A stretch of 64,000 nucleotides of DNA from Pollenia angustigena (GCA_930367215.1 OV884058.1:104245802-104309801), one strand, 5' to 3'; counted from the first letter of the stretch, positions 11,922-23,312 are shown. The notes: generated by a model from the sequence alone, not told the origin. A program made the numbers and translations.

Positions 11922-12512
11922 TTATTCAACATTCTCGAGTAAATATTTCTTCAAATTATGTTTAAAAGTTGATAAGACCGGAATATTCTTTAATTCATTT
12001 GGTAACTGATTATATTCACTTGACCCATTGTAAGAAATACGTTGTTTAGATAACTCAAGTCGACATCTCGTTATATTTAAATTTCTTGATTGCCTCGTAG
12101 TTCTATGTGTAATTGACATGTTCTCTTGAAACCGTATACTGTGAGTGCCAACTCCTTTTATACATTTAAACATATATACATATTAATAATTGTTGTTTAT
12201 ACAAACCACGAACAGGAAGTATCAATTTGGCATGATTTTTAAACAAATTTACTGTGGAGTACCGGAACGGTAGGCCATATACAATTTTTAGGGCTTTATT
12301 TTGTGCCGATTGTAAAGACTTTAATGTTGAACATTTTTTATAGCCATATATCATAGGAAGGTATGTTAGATGTGAATGAATTAATGCGTGGTAAAGCATA
12401 AGTTTGGTGGTGGTATTTTATTTATTTTTAAATTTATAAAGAATGCCAATTCCTGATGATACTTTTGTCTTTAAGAAATTGATGTGGTGATCCCATAAAA
12501 GATTATGATTTC
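11922..12512 (-). pseudogene. LINE reverse transcriptase C-terminal remnant
   Basis: Translation on the minus strand gives the post-RT region of a CR1/Jockey-group ORF2. Around 12450-12512 it reads HHINFLKTKVSSGIGILYK. Downstream come LMLYHALIHSHLTYL, LPFRYSTVNLF and ILPVRGLYKQQLL, and then a second frame (11922-12173) with YNQLPNELKNI and a normal C-terminal stop. At least one stop (near 12424) and one frameshift (near 12170) break it. The catalytic RT motifs are absent because the copy is 5'-truncated. Exact LINE clade is uncertain. Confidence 0.7.
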
Positions 12513-13094
12513 AAAACATAAATCTCCAATGTTTTAAGCTTATAACAAACATAGAACGAAAATTGGAAACTTTAATGAAATTCATTAATTTATAATTTTT
12601 AAAATTGAAATGTTTTTATATACACTATTAAAATTAATATTGTTTAACAAAACTTAACGCTTTTTAAGTTGATAGGAATATCGCACACACATTGTTACAT
12701 CGTCATAACTACGTTATATTAATTATAGCTAGATTTCAAAAAGTCATAATACTTTGCAGTCAAAGTCAAAAATGCATCATCAAGCTTATAATGCACAGTT
12801 TGCTTTTTGTTTACGCATCGATAACTTTTCTGGTGTATTTCGGGACAAATAACATTGTAAAGTTCTACACGGTTGTATTGTAGAATGCACTCAAAAAAGA
12901 ATGTTGCTTTGCAACTGACGTTGTCTGAAAAAAAAACCGAAATCACATAACGAAAGCAGAAACAGAAATGTGTGAAACAAATTTAAGCGACGATTGTTTA
13001 AAATAGGTCTAATCAACTTTAAAATTTCACAAAGCAATAAATCCGAAAAACATGCTTACTGAAAAAGTAAATAATTTACATTTTTTAACATTTT

Positions 13095-13288
13095 TTATTT
13101 TTTCGAATTTATTCTATGAGCTAAATTTCAGTTATGTTTTTTATAAAGCTTTTTTGTAATAGTTCTATTCCTTCAATTTTTCAGAAATTACTTTATACAC
13201 TACCAGACTATTATATTGTATTTTCTTGTTTATAAAATACATAACTGAAATTTAGCTCATAGAATAAATTCGAAAAAATAAAAAATGT
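13095..13288. repeat. Palindromic MITE, copy 1
   Basis: The block TTCGAATTTATTCTATGAGC reappears inverted at the other side, with TTTTATAAAGCTTTTTTG-type interior only partly retained. It is the diverged relative of the near-perfect hairpin at 51764-52014. Similarity to that locus continues about 45 bp outside the palindrome (13290-13340 against 51720-51760, inverted), so the repeat unit is larger than the hairpin alone. Confidence 0.65.
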
Positions 13289-14138
13289 TGAATATAATAT
13301 AAAGTAACCTTCGGAAGGAAATAATTCCCAGTTTCTATTCGTTAAATTTTTTAGTATTATGGCTTTATTTTCCTTTTCTAAATCTATATTTTATGAATAT
13401 GGACGTTATTTTTTAAATTAACTTAAAAAATAGGTAAATTTACGGTGTTTTAAAATAAAATTTGTATATTAAACATAAAATTCCAAACATTCCACTGCAT
13501 TGTGGAATGACTGCTCATAAAATAAATATCAAAAGATATGAGTACAATAACTTCTAAATTATTGTTTAAATTTGTTCACAATATGTTCTGCGAAGATAAG
13601 CAGTCGAAAATTTTTCGCATACAAATGTTTAAAAAGTGTCGAGTTGCAACACTGTTTAGAATCATTCAAGCAACAACTACACATACATACGTACTCATTG
13701 TTGGTTTATAGTTTTACTTTTTATTTTAGTTTTTGACTACCTCAATGTTATTATTTTACTACTTCAATGTTATTTACATACTACATCAATGTTATTTTTT
13801 TACTACCTCAATGTTAATAAACTACTGCCTAAAAATTTTCTAGTGAAAAAAAACTCCCAGTGTTGTAAGTAGTAGCTATAAATCGAAAACCTCAATCAAA
13901 CCAATAGAAAATTATTTAGTTTTTTTAACTGCTTCTTCATTTTTGTTTTTACTGCTGCTACTCCATTTTTTGGTTTTATATTTTGCACGTAGCAGTAGTT
14001 TTAAAAAAGGTAATGCTCCAAAACAAGACAACTGCTCTTTTGCCGCTACTTGTAATTGTTTAGAGTACTAGTTTTAGTAATAGTAAAAAAATTTTTAGGT
14101 AATGTAGTTTTTTGAACACTGTATATATTAAATATATA

Positions 14139-14669
14139 CAGTCAAATCCCGATAATTCGTACCCCGATAAATCGTAATTCCCGATAATTCGTAATAAACT
14201 GTCGGTCCCTTGAAAAAATCTCGTTAATTCGTAAAATTTCCATACATTTTGGTCCCCTCGATAATTCGTAATTTTTTTTTCAAATAAAATCTTCTTTACC
14301 TCTTATAAATCGTAATTGTTTGCTAACTACCACTTATAATTCGTAATAAAAACAACAAAAACATGGAAAGAATGCTTTTATGCTTACCATTTTTTTATTT
14401 TTGCGTGGGTTTTTGCTTGTGTGTGTATTTATTTTCTTGAGATCAGTTTGTTACATGCATAATTTGTATGTATAATTTTTATATATTTTATTTTTAACAA
14501 TTGTTTTTTATGTTTTTTTATCGTTTTAGTAAATAAATTGAAAAACCCCGTTTATTCGTATTTATTTTATTTTAACCCCGTTAAATCGAAACCCCGCTAA
14601 ATCGAAAACCCCTATAATTCGTAAGAAATGGCCGGTCCCTTGCGATTACGAATTATCGGGATTCTACTG
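14139..14669. mobile_element. Pogo/Tigger-like MITE, TA target
   Basis: Left terminus CAGTCAAATCCCGATAATTC after TA (14137-14138); right terminus ends CGGGATTCTACTG before TA (14670-14671). Subterminal sequence is packed with variants of CCCGATAATTCGTA. TA duplication plus a CAGTNNAATCCC-type end fits the pogo/Tigger branch of Tc1/mariner. No transposase is present. It lies inside the Foldback-like element but outside the hAT-like one. Confidence 0.8.
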
Positions 14670-14684
14670 TATATCCAAAATAAG

Positions 14685-14905
14685 GATTTCATCTTCTATG
14701 GTATAACAAATACTGGCTTCGCTAACTAAAGCTTCTCTGTATAGCCGGCCTTCGGCCGGGCGCAAGGATTTTCTCCTCTATGGTATAACAAAGACCGGCT
14801 TCGCTAACTAAAGCTTCTCTGTATAGCCGGCCTTCGGCCGGGCGCAAGGATTTTCTCCTTTAAGGTCTAACAAAAACCGGTTTCGCTAAGTAAAGCTTCG
14901 AAAAA
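14685..14905. repeat. GC-rich ~84-bp tandem units, copy 2 array
   Basis: About two and a half units of the same minisatellite as at 8027-8570, in a single orientation, each with GGCCTTCGGCC and GCGCAAGGATTTTCTCC. They belong to the right arm of the Foldback-like element at 9721-15210. Confidence 0.85.
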
Positions 14906-15310
14906 CTTGACAAATAGTTTTGTTGTTTGCAACCATAATAAAACATGGTTTTCTCTGCTATGTAAGATTATGGTAGACTTTTAAAAATAGCCCATTTTTT
15001 TGGGCCATTTTTCATACAACATTTTTGGGTGATTTTTCATTATTTACAAATTTAAAAAACGAAAAATCACCCAACAATAACGATAAATAGCCCAACAATT
15101 TTGGGCCATTTTTCATATGAAATCAGGCCCAATTTTACATGCAATTTTTTTGGGCGATTTTTCATTTTTTTTTTTTGGCGATTTTTCTTTGGGCGATATT
15201 TCCTACAGCCTCAATAAAGCACTTAAATATTTGAATAACACTAGCCAACAAGCAACTAGACTGGAGCAACCATATATCTTTTCTAGGGTAATTTGGAATT
15301 CGAATCTGTA

Positions 15311-16475
15311 ATTGTTTTTTCTCTAACACGTCAGGTTTTCGAGTTACAAAAAAAAGTTTTAATTCGTTTCATACATAAAAAATCACTAGTTTATTTAAAC
15401 ATCAATGAATTTTCAAAGTGAACAGCGTTATTTGAACGTCGTTTGTATTTTGTTGGTTCGGTTTCACGTGTTAGAGAAACTTTTCGATTGAAATGTGTGA
15501 AAGAAAACAAAAATGCCATATATTGAAACAAACAGCTGTTTTTCTCAGTAAACTATGTCTGTAACTTTTTTTGGCGAGTACTTACTGTCACGTAAGGAGA
15601 TTACTCGCCAATTTACAGAAAAAGTGTGTCTGCAACATTTTTGTGAGAAAAGTTCCCGCTTTGAAATGTATAATAAACTCACGAATAAACATGGGGCTAG
15701 AAAAAATGTTAACACTAGAAAACAATTAAAAAAGCAAAATACAAAGAATAATAATAATAATATTTGGTTCCTGGCACATTTTTTTATTGTTTAATTGTTT
15801 TTCTTTTAACATTTTTATAAAATATAGATATGTTTTCAAAGCTCGTTTGCTAACAACCAGCATTAAAGTCGCACTTTAATTTATTTGTAGTAGCTGACGT
15901 TTGTATTTTCACCGCCGTCGATGAAAAATGTTCAAGCTTAGTTGATTTTTGTTGCCGTCAACGATATGTGTTACCGGCGTTCTTAACATCTGCCAAGTTA
16001 CATCGGCTTCGAGTGCAATTTTATGAAACTTATTACGTCACGACGTAATCTCTTTTGAAAGTTTTCGAAATGAGTTACAGACATACTTTTTTCTCACTTT
16101 TCGAGAAACTATGGAATATTTTGTTTCACATCTTTGCGATGCGAGAAGTTCTAACTTAAGATACAGACCATGGGTACAGCATGCTTTTGTCTCAAAATCC
16201 TTTACAAATTCTTTCAATTTTCGTTAAATCTTGGTAAGTACGCTCCCATTGTTCGCGCTCACTGCACCTAGTTTTTTTTTTTGGAAAAAAATCTAAATGC
16301 GAATGAAGAATATGCAAATCATTGTCTGTGTCCACGGTTTGTCCAAGTTTCTGACTGCAAAACCAAAATAATGTAAATACGCATATTTTAATGATTCTAT
16401 TATTGCATATACTTCTTTTCCAACCAAATATTTACCACCACAAAGCAAAACAAGTAAGAAAGTATAGTCGGTCAA
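15311..16475 (-). mobile_element. Insect transposon family C remnant
   Basis: On the minus strand this matches the elements at 24250-24860 and 38515-39080. The order is the ORF with the CGGKYL-type region (16475-16293), a GTGCAGTGAGCGCGAACAA block (near 16245), GACAAAAGCATGCTGT, and then ACCGAACCAACAAAATACAA (near 15455). An unrelated stretch of roughly 650 bp (about 15485-16140) separates the two halves and must be an insertion or rearrangement. Boundaries are approximate. Confidence 0.55.
16293..16475 (-). pseudogene. Family C N-terminal ORF fragment
   Basis: The frame reads GGKYLVGKEVYAIIESLKY, then YLHYFGFAVRNLDKPWTQ. It parallels the better copy at 24478-24669, where the pattern FCVVCGEYLFEKK shows a Cys pair. 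I recognise this as a domain that recurs in insect transposon-associated proteins but I cannot name the superfamily. It is truncated at the start and has no downstream coding partner. Confidence 0.5.
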
Positions 16476-16480
16476 GCCCG

Positions 16481-16860
16481 ACCATATGATACCCTACACC
16501 ACAGTATTTAAAACACATCATGCTTATGTGTCCATGTAAATATGGATTTATCTATGTTTATAAACTTTATGAAAATCGGTTTGAAAGTTTGTGAGAGGCA
16601 GAAATTGCCCCCTACCTCCCCTTGTGGTCCTATTTTTTAAAAACTGTATAGCTAATGTGTCCCTATAGATATGGATCTATCTATGTTTTAAATTTCATTA
16701 AAATCGGTTTGAGAGGCAGAAATTGCCCCTATCTTCCCTCGTGGTCCGATTTTTTTTTAAAAATTTATACATTTTGTCTCCATATAGATATGGTTCTATC
16801 TATGATTTAAATTTCATTTAAATCGGTTTGATAGTTTCTGAGTTGAGATAGTTTCAAAAT
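16481..16860. repeat. Dispersed repeat E, truncated copy
   Basis: The terminus ATACCCTACACCACAGTA and following body match 55143-55500 closely, including two internal near-repeats of TATGGATCTATCTATGTTTT with GAAATTGCCCC. The far terminus is missing because similarity stops where the palindrome at 16862-17077 begins. Confidence 0.65.
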
Positions 16861-16861
16861 G

Positions 16862-17077
16862 TCATAATTTCGCCGAATTAGCCGAATGTGTTGATCTTAT
16901 TTCTTCAATATCTCGAAAACTACTTGACATACGAAGACATACGAAGATGAGATATATTGTTTGTAGCCCCAAGTATTCTCTTTAAAATTTCATCGAAATC
17001 ATCTTCGTATGTCAAGTAGTTTTCGAGATATTGAAGAAATAAGCTCAACACATTCGGTTAATTCGGCGAAATTATGA
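16862..17077. repeat. 216-bp palindrome
   Basis: Two arms of about 85 bp, beginning TCATAATTTCGCCGAATTAG and mirrored at the right, surround a short centre. The arms include TTCAATATCTCGAAAACTAC. It is a strong hairpin, probably a MITE or an inverted duplication. No coding capacity. Confidence 0.75.
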
Positions 17078-17333
17078 AAGTGTTTTATTTGTTATTAACC
17101 TCTCGAATAATGATAATTATTAGTATTTTCGCTTTTGAATAGAAAAAAACTGTATACTATGAGCACAACTGGGACAAATGTAAATTCGTCGTTTAAAGCA
17201 CAATAACGAGGAAATAACAACAACTTGTATAATTAAGAACGCTTTTGATTGTATGTGCAAGTAGAGAAAATTAGTGTGACCATATTATAAAATATATAAG
17301 AGTTCTACATTCGCTTATTCCGAAGCGTTATAC

Positions 17334-17349
17334 CAGGGGTGGGCAAACT
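17334..17349 (+). mobile_element. Solo hAT-type terminus
   Basis: CAGGGGTGGGCAAACT is a typical hAT terminal inverted repeat. The matching inverse end was not found nearby, so only one end survives or the partner has diverged. Based on motif only. Confidence 0.45.
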
Positions 17350-17603
17350 TAATACTAATATGATCGATGATGATACGATCGATAAATTTTTCTTATTTAC
17401 GCGCGATCGACTTCAAAAAATGGGTTAAACTTAAAGCTAATAAAAGTTTTAGGTCTTTCTTAAAAATAATATACATATCAAATACATTAAGGGTTTTCAT
17501 GATATCGCTTAAGAGTCTTGCAATCTGTGCAAACTGTGCATTTTGTACGCCCTTGCAAGTGAACTTTCAAAAATAATAATACATAAAAGAATTCCAATAC
17601 ACC

Positions 17604-17836
17604 GTAACGAAGCCATATTTTTGATTTTCGGCTTTTCAACTAGTATAACTATAAAGATCTGATTGAAAAGATGTTTTTTTATAATATGGGAAACTTTGGC
17701 CCCACTTGGCACGGCTAGGCACCGTCAGATTGACCTGAAAAATTAGATCGTGATTTCTTACACCAAACCTCATATTTTAAGCAGCGCAAACAATTAAATT
17801 AAAAAAAAAAATCCCATACAAGATGCGACCAGTCTA
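17604..17836. mobile_element. Fragment of foldback family F
   Basis: This corresponds to the outer part of the 42647-45238 element, right arm orientation. It contains CCGTAACGAAGCC, CCACTTGGCACGGCTAGGC, CACCAAACCTCATATTTTAA, and the terminus GATGCGACCAGTCTA. The opposite end is absent within the window neighbourhood, so it is a solo arm. Confidence 0.7.
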
Positions 17837-20069
17837 ATGTATAATCTGTTTGCAATTTTATTTTAAGTCCTATTTTTCATTAACTTTTGACAGTCAAGAT
17901 ATAATTTCAAAAATTATTTTTCATTATTTGATTGTGTGGCTTTTCATATACTCAATTATGTTTAATTTTTGGCGACGAATATTCGCTGCAAAAAAGTCGT
18001 TTGTCTCAGTTTTGTTCCTAGCAATACTTTTAACATTTTTAAAATCCCTTTTGCAAAAAGTACCTCGTAACAAGTCAACCGATTCTTCAAAATTTTCTAA
18101 TCATTTGTTTTCCTTTAATACACCGACTATTTTTTAAACAGCTTATCGCTTAACAATACAATATAAATTATTAATTCCTTTACAAAAACATCAATAAATG
18201 ACAATTCTTATCAAGATCCGCACTATTTTTCTTGCTTTTAAAGAAAAAATAAAAAAATATTTTTTAAGCCCTATTCCAAACTTGTCTTTTTAAAATTCTA
18301 CTTGCAACACATGTTGCAAAACCATGATATAATACTTTTTTGAAAATTATATAAAAAAAAAATCTAATGAAATTAAAAGACAGAAAAATAATTGTTTTTT
18401 AAAACTTTTACTTTCCATTTGTGGTCATTGTAATTCCTGTTCAAACAACTTACATGCATCACGAACACGTTCTTATCTACAATAATACCGGCTTCCTTTC
18501 TCATTTTCTAAAGGCCCAATGAAAACTTAAATTTGCCCAACAGTTACTTAAACCATCTTTAAACACTTGTTCTTTGTTAGCTGGCTGGATGGTTGGTTGG
18601 CTTGTTTGTTTGTTGGTGAGCAAGTCGATCGGTTGTCTATGTTGTTCTTGAAAACACAAACAGACAAAACAAACAACATTTGTTTAACTATTCATTGTTA
18701 AGCCATGGTCACACCATAAATGGTCACTTTGGCCATTATTGCATAAATGTTGCAACATGCAGCTCATTGTTTTTTTTTTATGTACCTCTTGTGTTTCTTC
18801 AGCTTTTTTTTCTTCTTGTTCTTGTGCTAATGTTATTATTGCAATTGTTGATGTTGTGTTAAAAGCCCAGGGAATTATTAAAAACGAAACATTCATAAGC
18901 CATTATGACTTTCTGTCTGTCCCTTCGTCTGTCTATCTGTCTCATCTGTACTATTAGTTTTGATAAGTAAAAATGTTGTAACCATGTCGATCTGTCTGTC
19001 TGCCCATTTTCCTTTTCTTATATGGCATATAATTTAGTATTAATGATATTTGTATTAACTTTACTATTTATGGTATTCCATTGCTGATGCTGCTGCTGCT
19101 GCTGGTGATGTTTCAACTCAGTATTTCATCATGATTATCACATCTTGTAAAAAGAATGTTTGTTCATCTCTTTATGGGATTTAACTTAAAGTGACTTTAA
19201 CAGTCAGTTACTGTTTCGTTGAGGTCTATTAATTAGTGAGGTATTTATAATGTGAGTGTTATAAATTAGTTTTAATGTTTATTTCATTATTTGATTAGTA
19301 AAACTTAAGAAAAAAAAATACTAAGGAATTTTGCAAAGAACGTTTTAAAAGGGATTAATTGCTGGAAATGATGATGAAGAAGTATTTTTTATAGATAATA
19401 ATGTCTAAGTTATAATTTGCTTTTAAAAATATTTGAAAGTTTTCGAGAATTGTTTAATAAAACAAATGAACTAAACAAAAGAAAAAAGATTTAAGAAGCA
19501 AACTGTTTGTCAAATAGATGAAAAAGTTACATCAACTAGTTTTGGACTAAATAAGAATAGACTAGTCTTTAGACCAGTGCAGTCATAAGGAAAACAAAAA
19601 ATTTAAAGAGTTCAGATCAGTGCTGCCAGAGGGTCATCCTTTAGAGTAAATGAAAGCTGGCAAACTGTTTCGAATCCAGGTTTGCGTTTTTTCGCCTTAT
19701 GAGTCAGCTCAGAATCCTGCTGGAAACAATTTATTAATACACTTTGTCAGATTTTTTGACCCCTTGTCCTTGTCCCCATGATAAGAGCCACGCCATGACA
19801 CTTGGGTGTAGGCAATAAAGCCATATGCTTTTATTTCTTATTCCATTAAGAAATAAGGCCATATGGCTTTATTGCACGGCACCATTTGCAATAAAGGACA
19901 AAGATTTACCTTCTAAAGCAACTGTTTATTTTTTATAAAAAAAATTCCCTTTTTTATATTTTCAACAAATAATTTTGACATTCACTCTATCTGATGATGA
20001 GGTGACCACCTGTTTGAATGTTTGAAAATATGTTAAATTTTCCTCACGCTACCATTTCTACTAATACTA
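17837..20069. other. Spacer with simple repeats only
   Basis: No gene seen. Contains a GGTTGGCTTGTTTG-type run (18585-18620), a CTGT-rich microsatellite (18910-18950), a TGCTGC run (19086-19105), and the hairpin listed at 19812-19875. The frames around 17850-18137 and 18680-18957 overlap on both strands and have no domain signature. Confidence 0.5.
19812..19875. repeat. 64-bp hairpin
   Basis: GCAATAAAGCCATATG followed by TTATTTCTTA faces its complement TAAGAAATAAGGCCATATGG across a six-base loop, with one small mismatch. Possibly a tiny palindromic element. Confidence 0.7.
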
Positions 20070-20377
20070 TCCTGCAAATAATAGGACAAGGGACTAGGAC
20101 TAGTCCAAAAGTAACCCAAACATATGGAAAAAACATGGTCTATTTAACATTACGATGTCCTAGGAGAGGACCATATAACTCAGCCATAAAACTATTTTTA
20201 AAACTATTCTATGTTATATTCAAGAGAATTAGTTTTGAAGTCGGTTAAAAAAGCATGTCGTCTCACTACAAACACTTTTTAACAATGACATATTCCATGC
20301 TTGCATTACATCGGACTAGTCCATGGAGTAGTCCATTTTATCAAAATGGATCAGGTGGTCCAATATTATTTGCAGGG
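20070..20377 (+). mobile_element. MITE family D, left member of pair
   Basis: Starts CCTGCAAATAATAGGAC and ends CCAATATTATTTGCAGGG, giving terminal repeats near CCCTGCAAATAA. It lies head-to-head with the next copy, separated by only 18 bp. The frame at 20018-20248 runs through it by chance. No clear target duplication. Confidence 0.7.
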
Positions 20378-20395
20378 TAATATATGTGTCAAGTA

Positions 20396-20739
20396 CCCTG
20401 CAAATAAAATTGGACCACCTGATCCATTTTGATAAAATGGACTGGTCCGATGTAATGCAAGCATGGACCATGTCATTGTTAAAAAGTGTTTGTAGTGAGA
20501 CGACATGTCTTCGTTTTTTAACGACGTGCTTTCGTTTTTAAACGACTTCAAAATTAATCTTCTTGTGTATATCATCTTCTTAGTAGTCCAAAGGTGGGTT
20601 ATATGGTCCTCCCCTAGGACATCGTAATGTTAAATATACCATGTTTTTTCCATACGTTTGGGTTACTTTTGGAGTAGTCCTGGTCCCTTGTGGGCTATTC
20701 TTTACACGCGTGTTTGGACTGGTCCTATTATTTGCAGGG
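20396..20739 (-). mobile_element. MITE family D, right member of pair
   Basis: Starts CCCTGCAAATAAAATTGGAC and ends CCTATTATTTGCAGGG. It is the inverted counterpart of 20070-20377, so the two form a large palindrome of about 670 bp. Third and fourth copies are at 1-191 and 59520-59884. Confidence 0.75.
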
Positions 20740-22290
20740 TATATACAAGTGAATGATAGTAATATCAATTCGTGTTTACCACAAGTGACAGCAGTCTCTC
20801 AAATACATATTGACTTAAACAAACATTGATTGCTTTTATCTTACAACTTTATCATAAGTCGAGGTCAGTGTCTTATCTACAACATTTCACTATTAATTTA
20901 TATTAACGGTAACTATTTATTTGCTCTTTCAAACTAACATTTTAATTAAGATTTTAATTAAATTCAAACTGATAAAAATCAAGCCCCTTCGAGCAAATAC
21001 TTTTAATTAAATATTCAAACCGAAAAAATATGCATATTTATACTGTCTTTTAGTTGAGGATAGTTTTTAATTAATACATATATTAATTAAAATATATATA
21101 TTAAATTCACACCACATCTGCATACATAATATACGTGATACTTAAAATCACACATAATTTTAATAAAATGTTAGCTAATGCCATTTTTGTTAATGAAAAA
21201 TTAAAAAAAAAAAACTAATAAACAAGTTGAAGAATTCAACAGACTGTTGCCGACATCATTTCTTTGTCTTTCCTTGTCCAATTTTCAGTTAATTTAGCTT
21301 AATTTGTCTGAATTTTTTGAAATTATTTTGGCTTTTAGCAAAAACCGAATTCTTATTTTGTAGAACATTTGCAAAAATTTGTTTTTGTACTAATTGCTGA
21401 CAGCCGCCAAACTTGACTTGAATATTAATTAGTTGATTTCTTTGCCTGCCTAAAAACTTTAATGATTTCTTTCAGTCTCATTCAATTTGAAACTTCAAAG
21501 GATTTTTAGTTCCAAGCAAACATGACAAGCTAAAGAAATTAAACAAAAACGTGCTGCTATTCGAGACATTTGACGGAGTGGAAGAAACGGATGTAAATCG
21601 GAACATTTAAGACTCAGTTGAAACTGATTTAAAATTATTTCCGACATATAGCCAAAGACTGACCATGAAAATGTTTTATGAATACGTACTTGATATTATT
21701 GTTAGAACTTTAAAACATAAGAGATTACAGTACGTATGAATACAAGGAAATTGTTTATAAATTGAAAGAAACTGCAAAATCATTTTATTTGAGGTTTTCC
21801 GAAACATTAAGGACTAAATTATGTTTCGAAAATAAAACCTTTAAAATGGTAAGCAGCTTCACTCCAGAAAGTATTGTTTTCGGGAAAACCAATAGCATAA
21901 TACCATTGTTATTAATGTTGTTTACAAACGAAAAAGTAAACTATGAAAATTTCAATTGTCGGATTTTTCAGAAATAAAGCCTTTCAAAACTGAAAATATT
22001 TAAATTTTTTGGAAAAATATAGCCAAAATGTAGAACGAAATGGATGAACTAATGTTTGCTGATATTTCACGTATTGCTTTTAGAATTTTATCAATACTAC
22101 ATCCTCAGCATCAGTTAAACGCACATTTTCAAATGCAAAATAAATCGTTTACACGTAGAAACGGGTTCAAGTTTGATAAAAACTAAAAATCTATTAAAAA
22201 CAAATGATAGTTGCTGTTGTAGTTATAATATTTCTTCTGATCTCTCAAGGTATATTTACCTGATATTATAACACGGAATTAAAAACACAT
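20740..22290. other. AT-rich DNA, no feature seen
   Basis: Long AT-rich stretch with TTAATTAA-rich segments (20940-21090) and no gene or repeat that I can support. Confidence 0.45.
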
Positions 22291-22302
22291 ATGTTTTAAG
22301 CT

Positions 22303-23146
22303 AATACAATCTCTAAAATGGATTTAAATGTGGTCGCGAGCGGACAACCGACATATTGGCCTACTGATCAGCAAAAAATTCCAGATGTCATCGATTTCGG
22401 CGTGGTTAAAAATATCCCCACAGAAACTATTCACGTTGAAGCTTCCTTAGAATTATCATCCGACCACACACCTACAATTGTTACTATATCGAGACCAAAT
22501 AGAATTGTATTTCCGTCAGGTTACTTAGCGACGCCAGCCACACAAATTAATTGGTTATTAATTGGCACAACTAACTCAAATGAAACTAAAAGCCATTCAA
22601 ATTCATTGGCTTATTGGAAGAAATTCTGTCCTTAGTCTCGATTGTAAGCTTCTACTTTACAACTCTATCTTAAAGCCTATCTGGTGCTACGGTATTCAGC
22701 TATGGGGCACTGCCTCGTCCTCTAATATCGAAAAAAATCAAAGGCGCCGAAATAAACTTCTTCGAATAATCACAGCCGCATCCCTGGTATGTTAAAAACT
22801 CAAACATTCATAAGGATCTCAATGTGCCATTAGTTAAAACTATGATAACAAAATATGCAATAAAATATTTAAAAAGGCTTGAACAACACCCAAATCCACT
22901 AGCTCGAAATATTTAAAATCATGGCGGCCACACTCGCTTAAGAAGAAGAGACACTGCAGCACTTACCTAATTAGATGAGCGATAAACACCTTTATAAGTG
23001 AACAGAACCCGTGGTGAAGAACATTTTTGTCTGGCACTGGCAGGACATAAAATAACGTATTAGGTTAAGATTTGATTAATTATTGTTAGTTCATATTAAA
23101 TATATGAAGATTCAATAAATAAATAATGAAAAAAAAAAAAAAAAAA
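22303..23146 (+). mobile_element. Jockey retrocopy with internal deletion
   Basis: The insert is bounded by a 12-bp direct repeat ATGTTTTAAGCT (22291-22302 and 23147-23158) and ends in a poly(A) run (from 23130). Only 844 bp remain: the end of the endonuclease domain is joined directly to the post-RT C-terminal region, so about the whole RT is missing. TSD and tail show that insertion was by target-primed reverse transcription. Confidence 0.85.
22318..23000 (+). pseudogene. Jockey ORF2 remnant, endonuclease end fused to C-terminus
   Basis: The first part (22318-22530) gives GQPTYWPTDQQKIPDVIDF and ELSSDHTPTIVTIS, matching the conserved end of the Jockey endonuclease, including the catalytic SDH. 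From about 22560 it switches frame to the C-terminal region: HWLIGRNSVLSLDCKLLLY, LKPIWCYGIQLWGTA. After another frameshift near 22785 it continues NIHKDLNVP and HPNPLARN, with stops. All RT catalytic motifs between these parts are missing. The junction is around 22530-22565. Confidence 0.75.
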
Positions 23147-23209
23147 ATGTTTTAAGCTTTATTTTAGAACAAAGTCTATGTATGTAATATATGTAAAAGT
23201 CTGAATAAT

Positions 23210-23312
23210 GTGAGCTAGTTTATCAGTGCGGGGGCTGCGAATTCGATTCCCACCAGAGACTCTGGTCTCCTGCAGCCAAGCGTAGAGCTTCGCGGGATTA
23301 GCTAAGGGGGAA
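23210..23312 (+). mobile_element. SINE-like tRNA-derived fragment
   Basis: GAGCTAGTTTATCAGTGC followed by a B-box-like GAATTCGATTCCC and CACCAGAGACT parallels the SINE at 60622-60780. The A box is weaker than in that copy. The downstream part (TGGTCTCCTGCAGCCAAGC) is a different body. No poly(A) tail is obvious. Confidence 0.45.

Larger units (their letters stand above)
10716..12512 (-). mobile_element. 5'-truncated CR1/Jockey-group LINE split by a Helitron
   Basis: On the minus strand the coding remnant (11922-12512) leads into a 3' untranslated region, which is interrupted at 11910/10907 by a Helitron and resumes at 10906. It ends in poly(A), seen as T12 at 10716-10727. The resumed part has a typical LINE tail just before the poly(A). 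The upstream end is approximate and was set where RT-like translation fades. Class I assignment rests on protein similarity plus the tail. Confidence 0.65.
10230..14121. mobile_element. hAT-like non-autonomous element
   Basis: The termini are CAGTGTTTAAAAAAC and, inverted, CAGTGTTCAAAAAAC (one mismatch in 15). They are flanked by an 8-bp direct repeat TATATATT (10222-10229 and 14122-14129). The CAGTGTT start and 8-bp duplication fit the hAT superfamily. Subterminal parts are also inverted: TAATAACATTGAAGTAG-type repeats at 10530-10630 mirror CTACCTCAATGTTATT repeats at 13740-13825. No hAT transposase was seen. The AT-rich duplication is weaker evidence than a complex one. The interior has been invaded by a LINE remnant and a Helitron. 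Confidence 0.75.
9721..15210. mobile_element. Foldback-like element, copy 2, 5.5 kb with nested insertions
   Basis: The left end GGCTGTACGAAATATCGCCC and the right end, its near-exact inverse, match the termini of 7714-8875. A perfect 9-bp duplication, TCAATAAAG, flanks the whole unit (9712-9720 and 15211-15219). The left arm matches copy 1 for about 230 bp, and the right side carries the same ~84-bp GC-rich units. Between them lie a hairpin, a hAT-like element (10230-14121) and a pogo-like MITE (14139-14669), which account for most of the extra length. The matching duplication is the evidence that these distant arms belong to one original insertion. Confidence 0.85.

Noticed and set aside
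17850..18137. 95-codon ORF with hydrophobic segments
   Set aside because: Hydrophobicity follows from T-rich sequence; no family, start or splice context.
18910..18957. Regulatory element from CTGT repeats
   Set aside because: A simple microsatellite; no promoter or gene nearby to support a regulatory role.
20070..20739. Target duplications for the family D pair
   Set aside because: Flanks TAATACTA and TAATATAT look alike but do not match well enough, and the second member shows no duplication.
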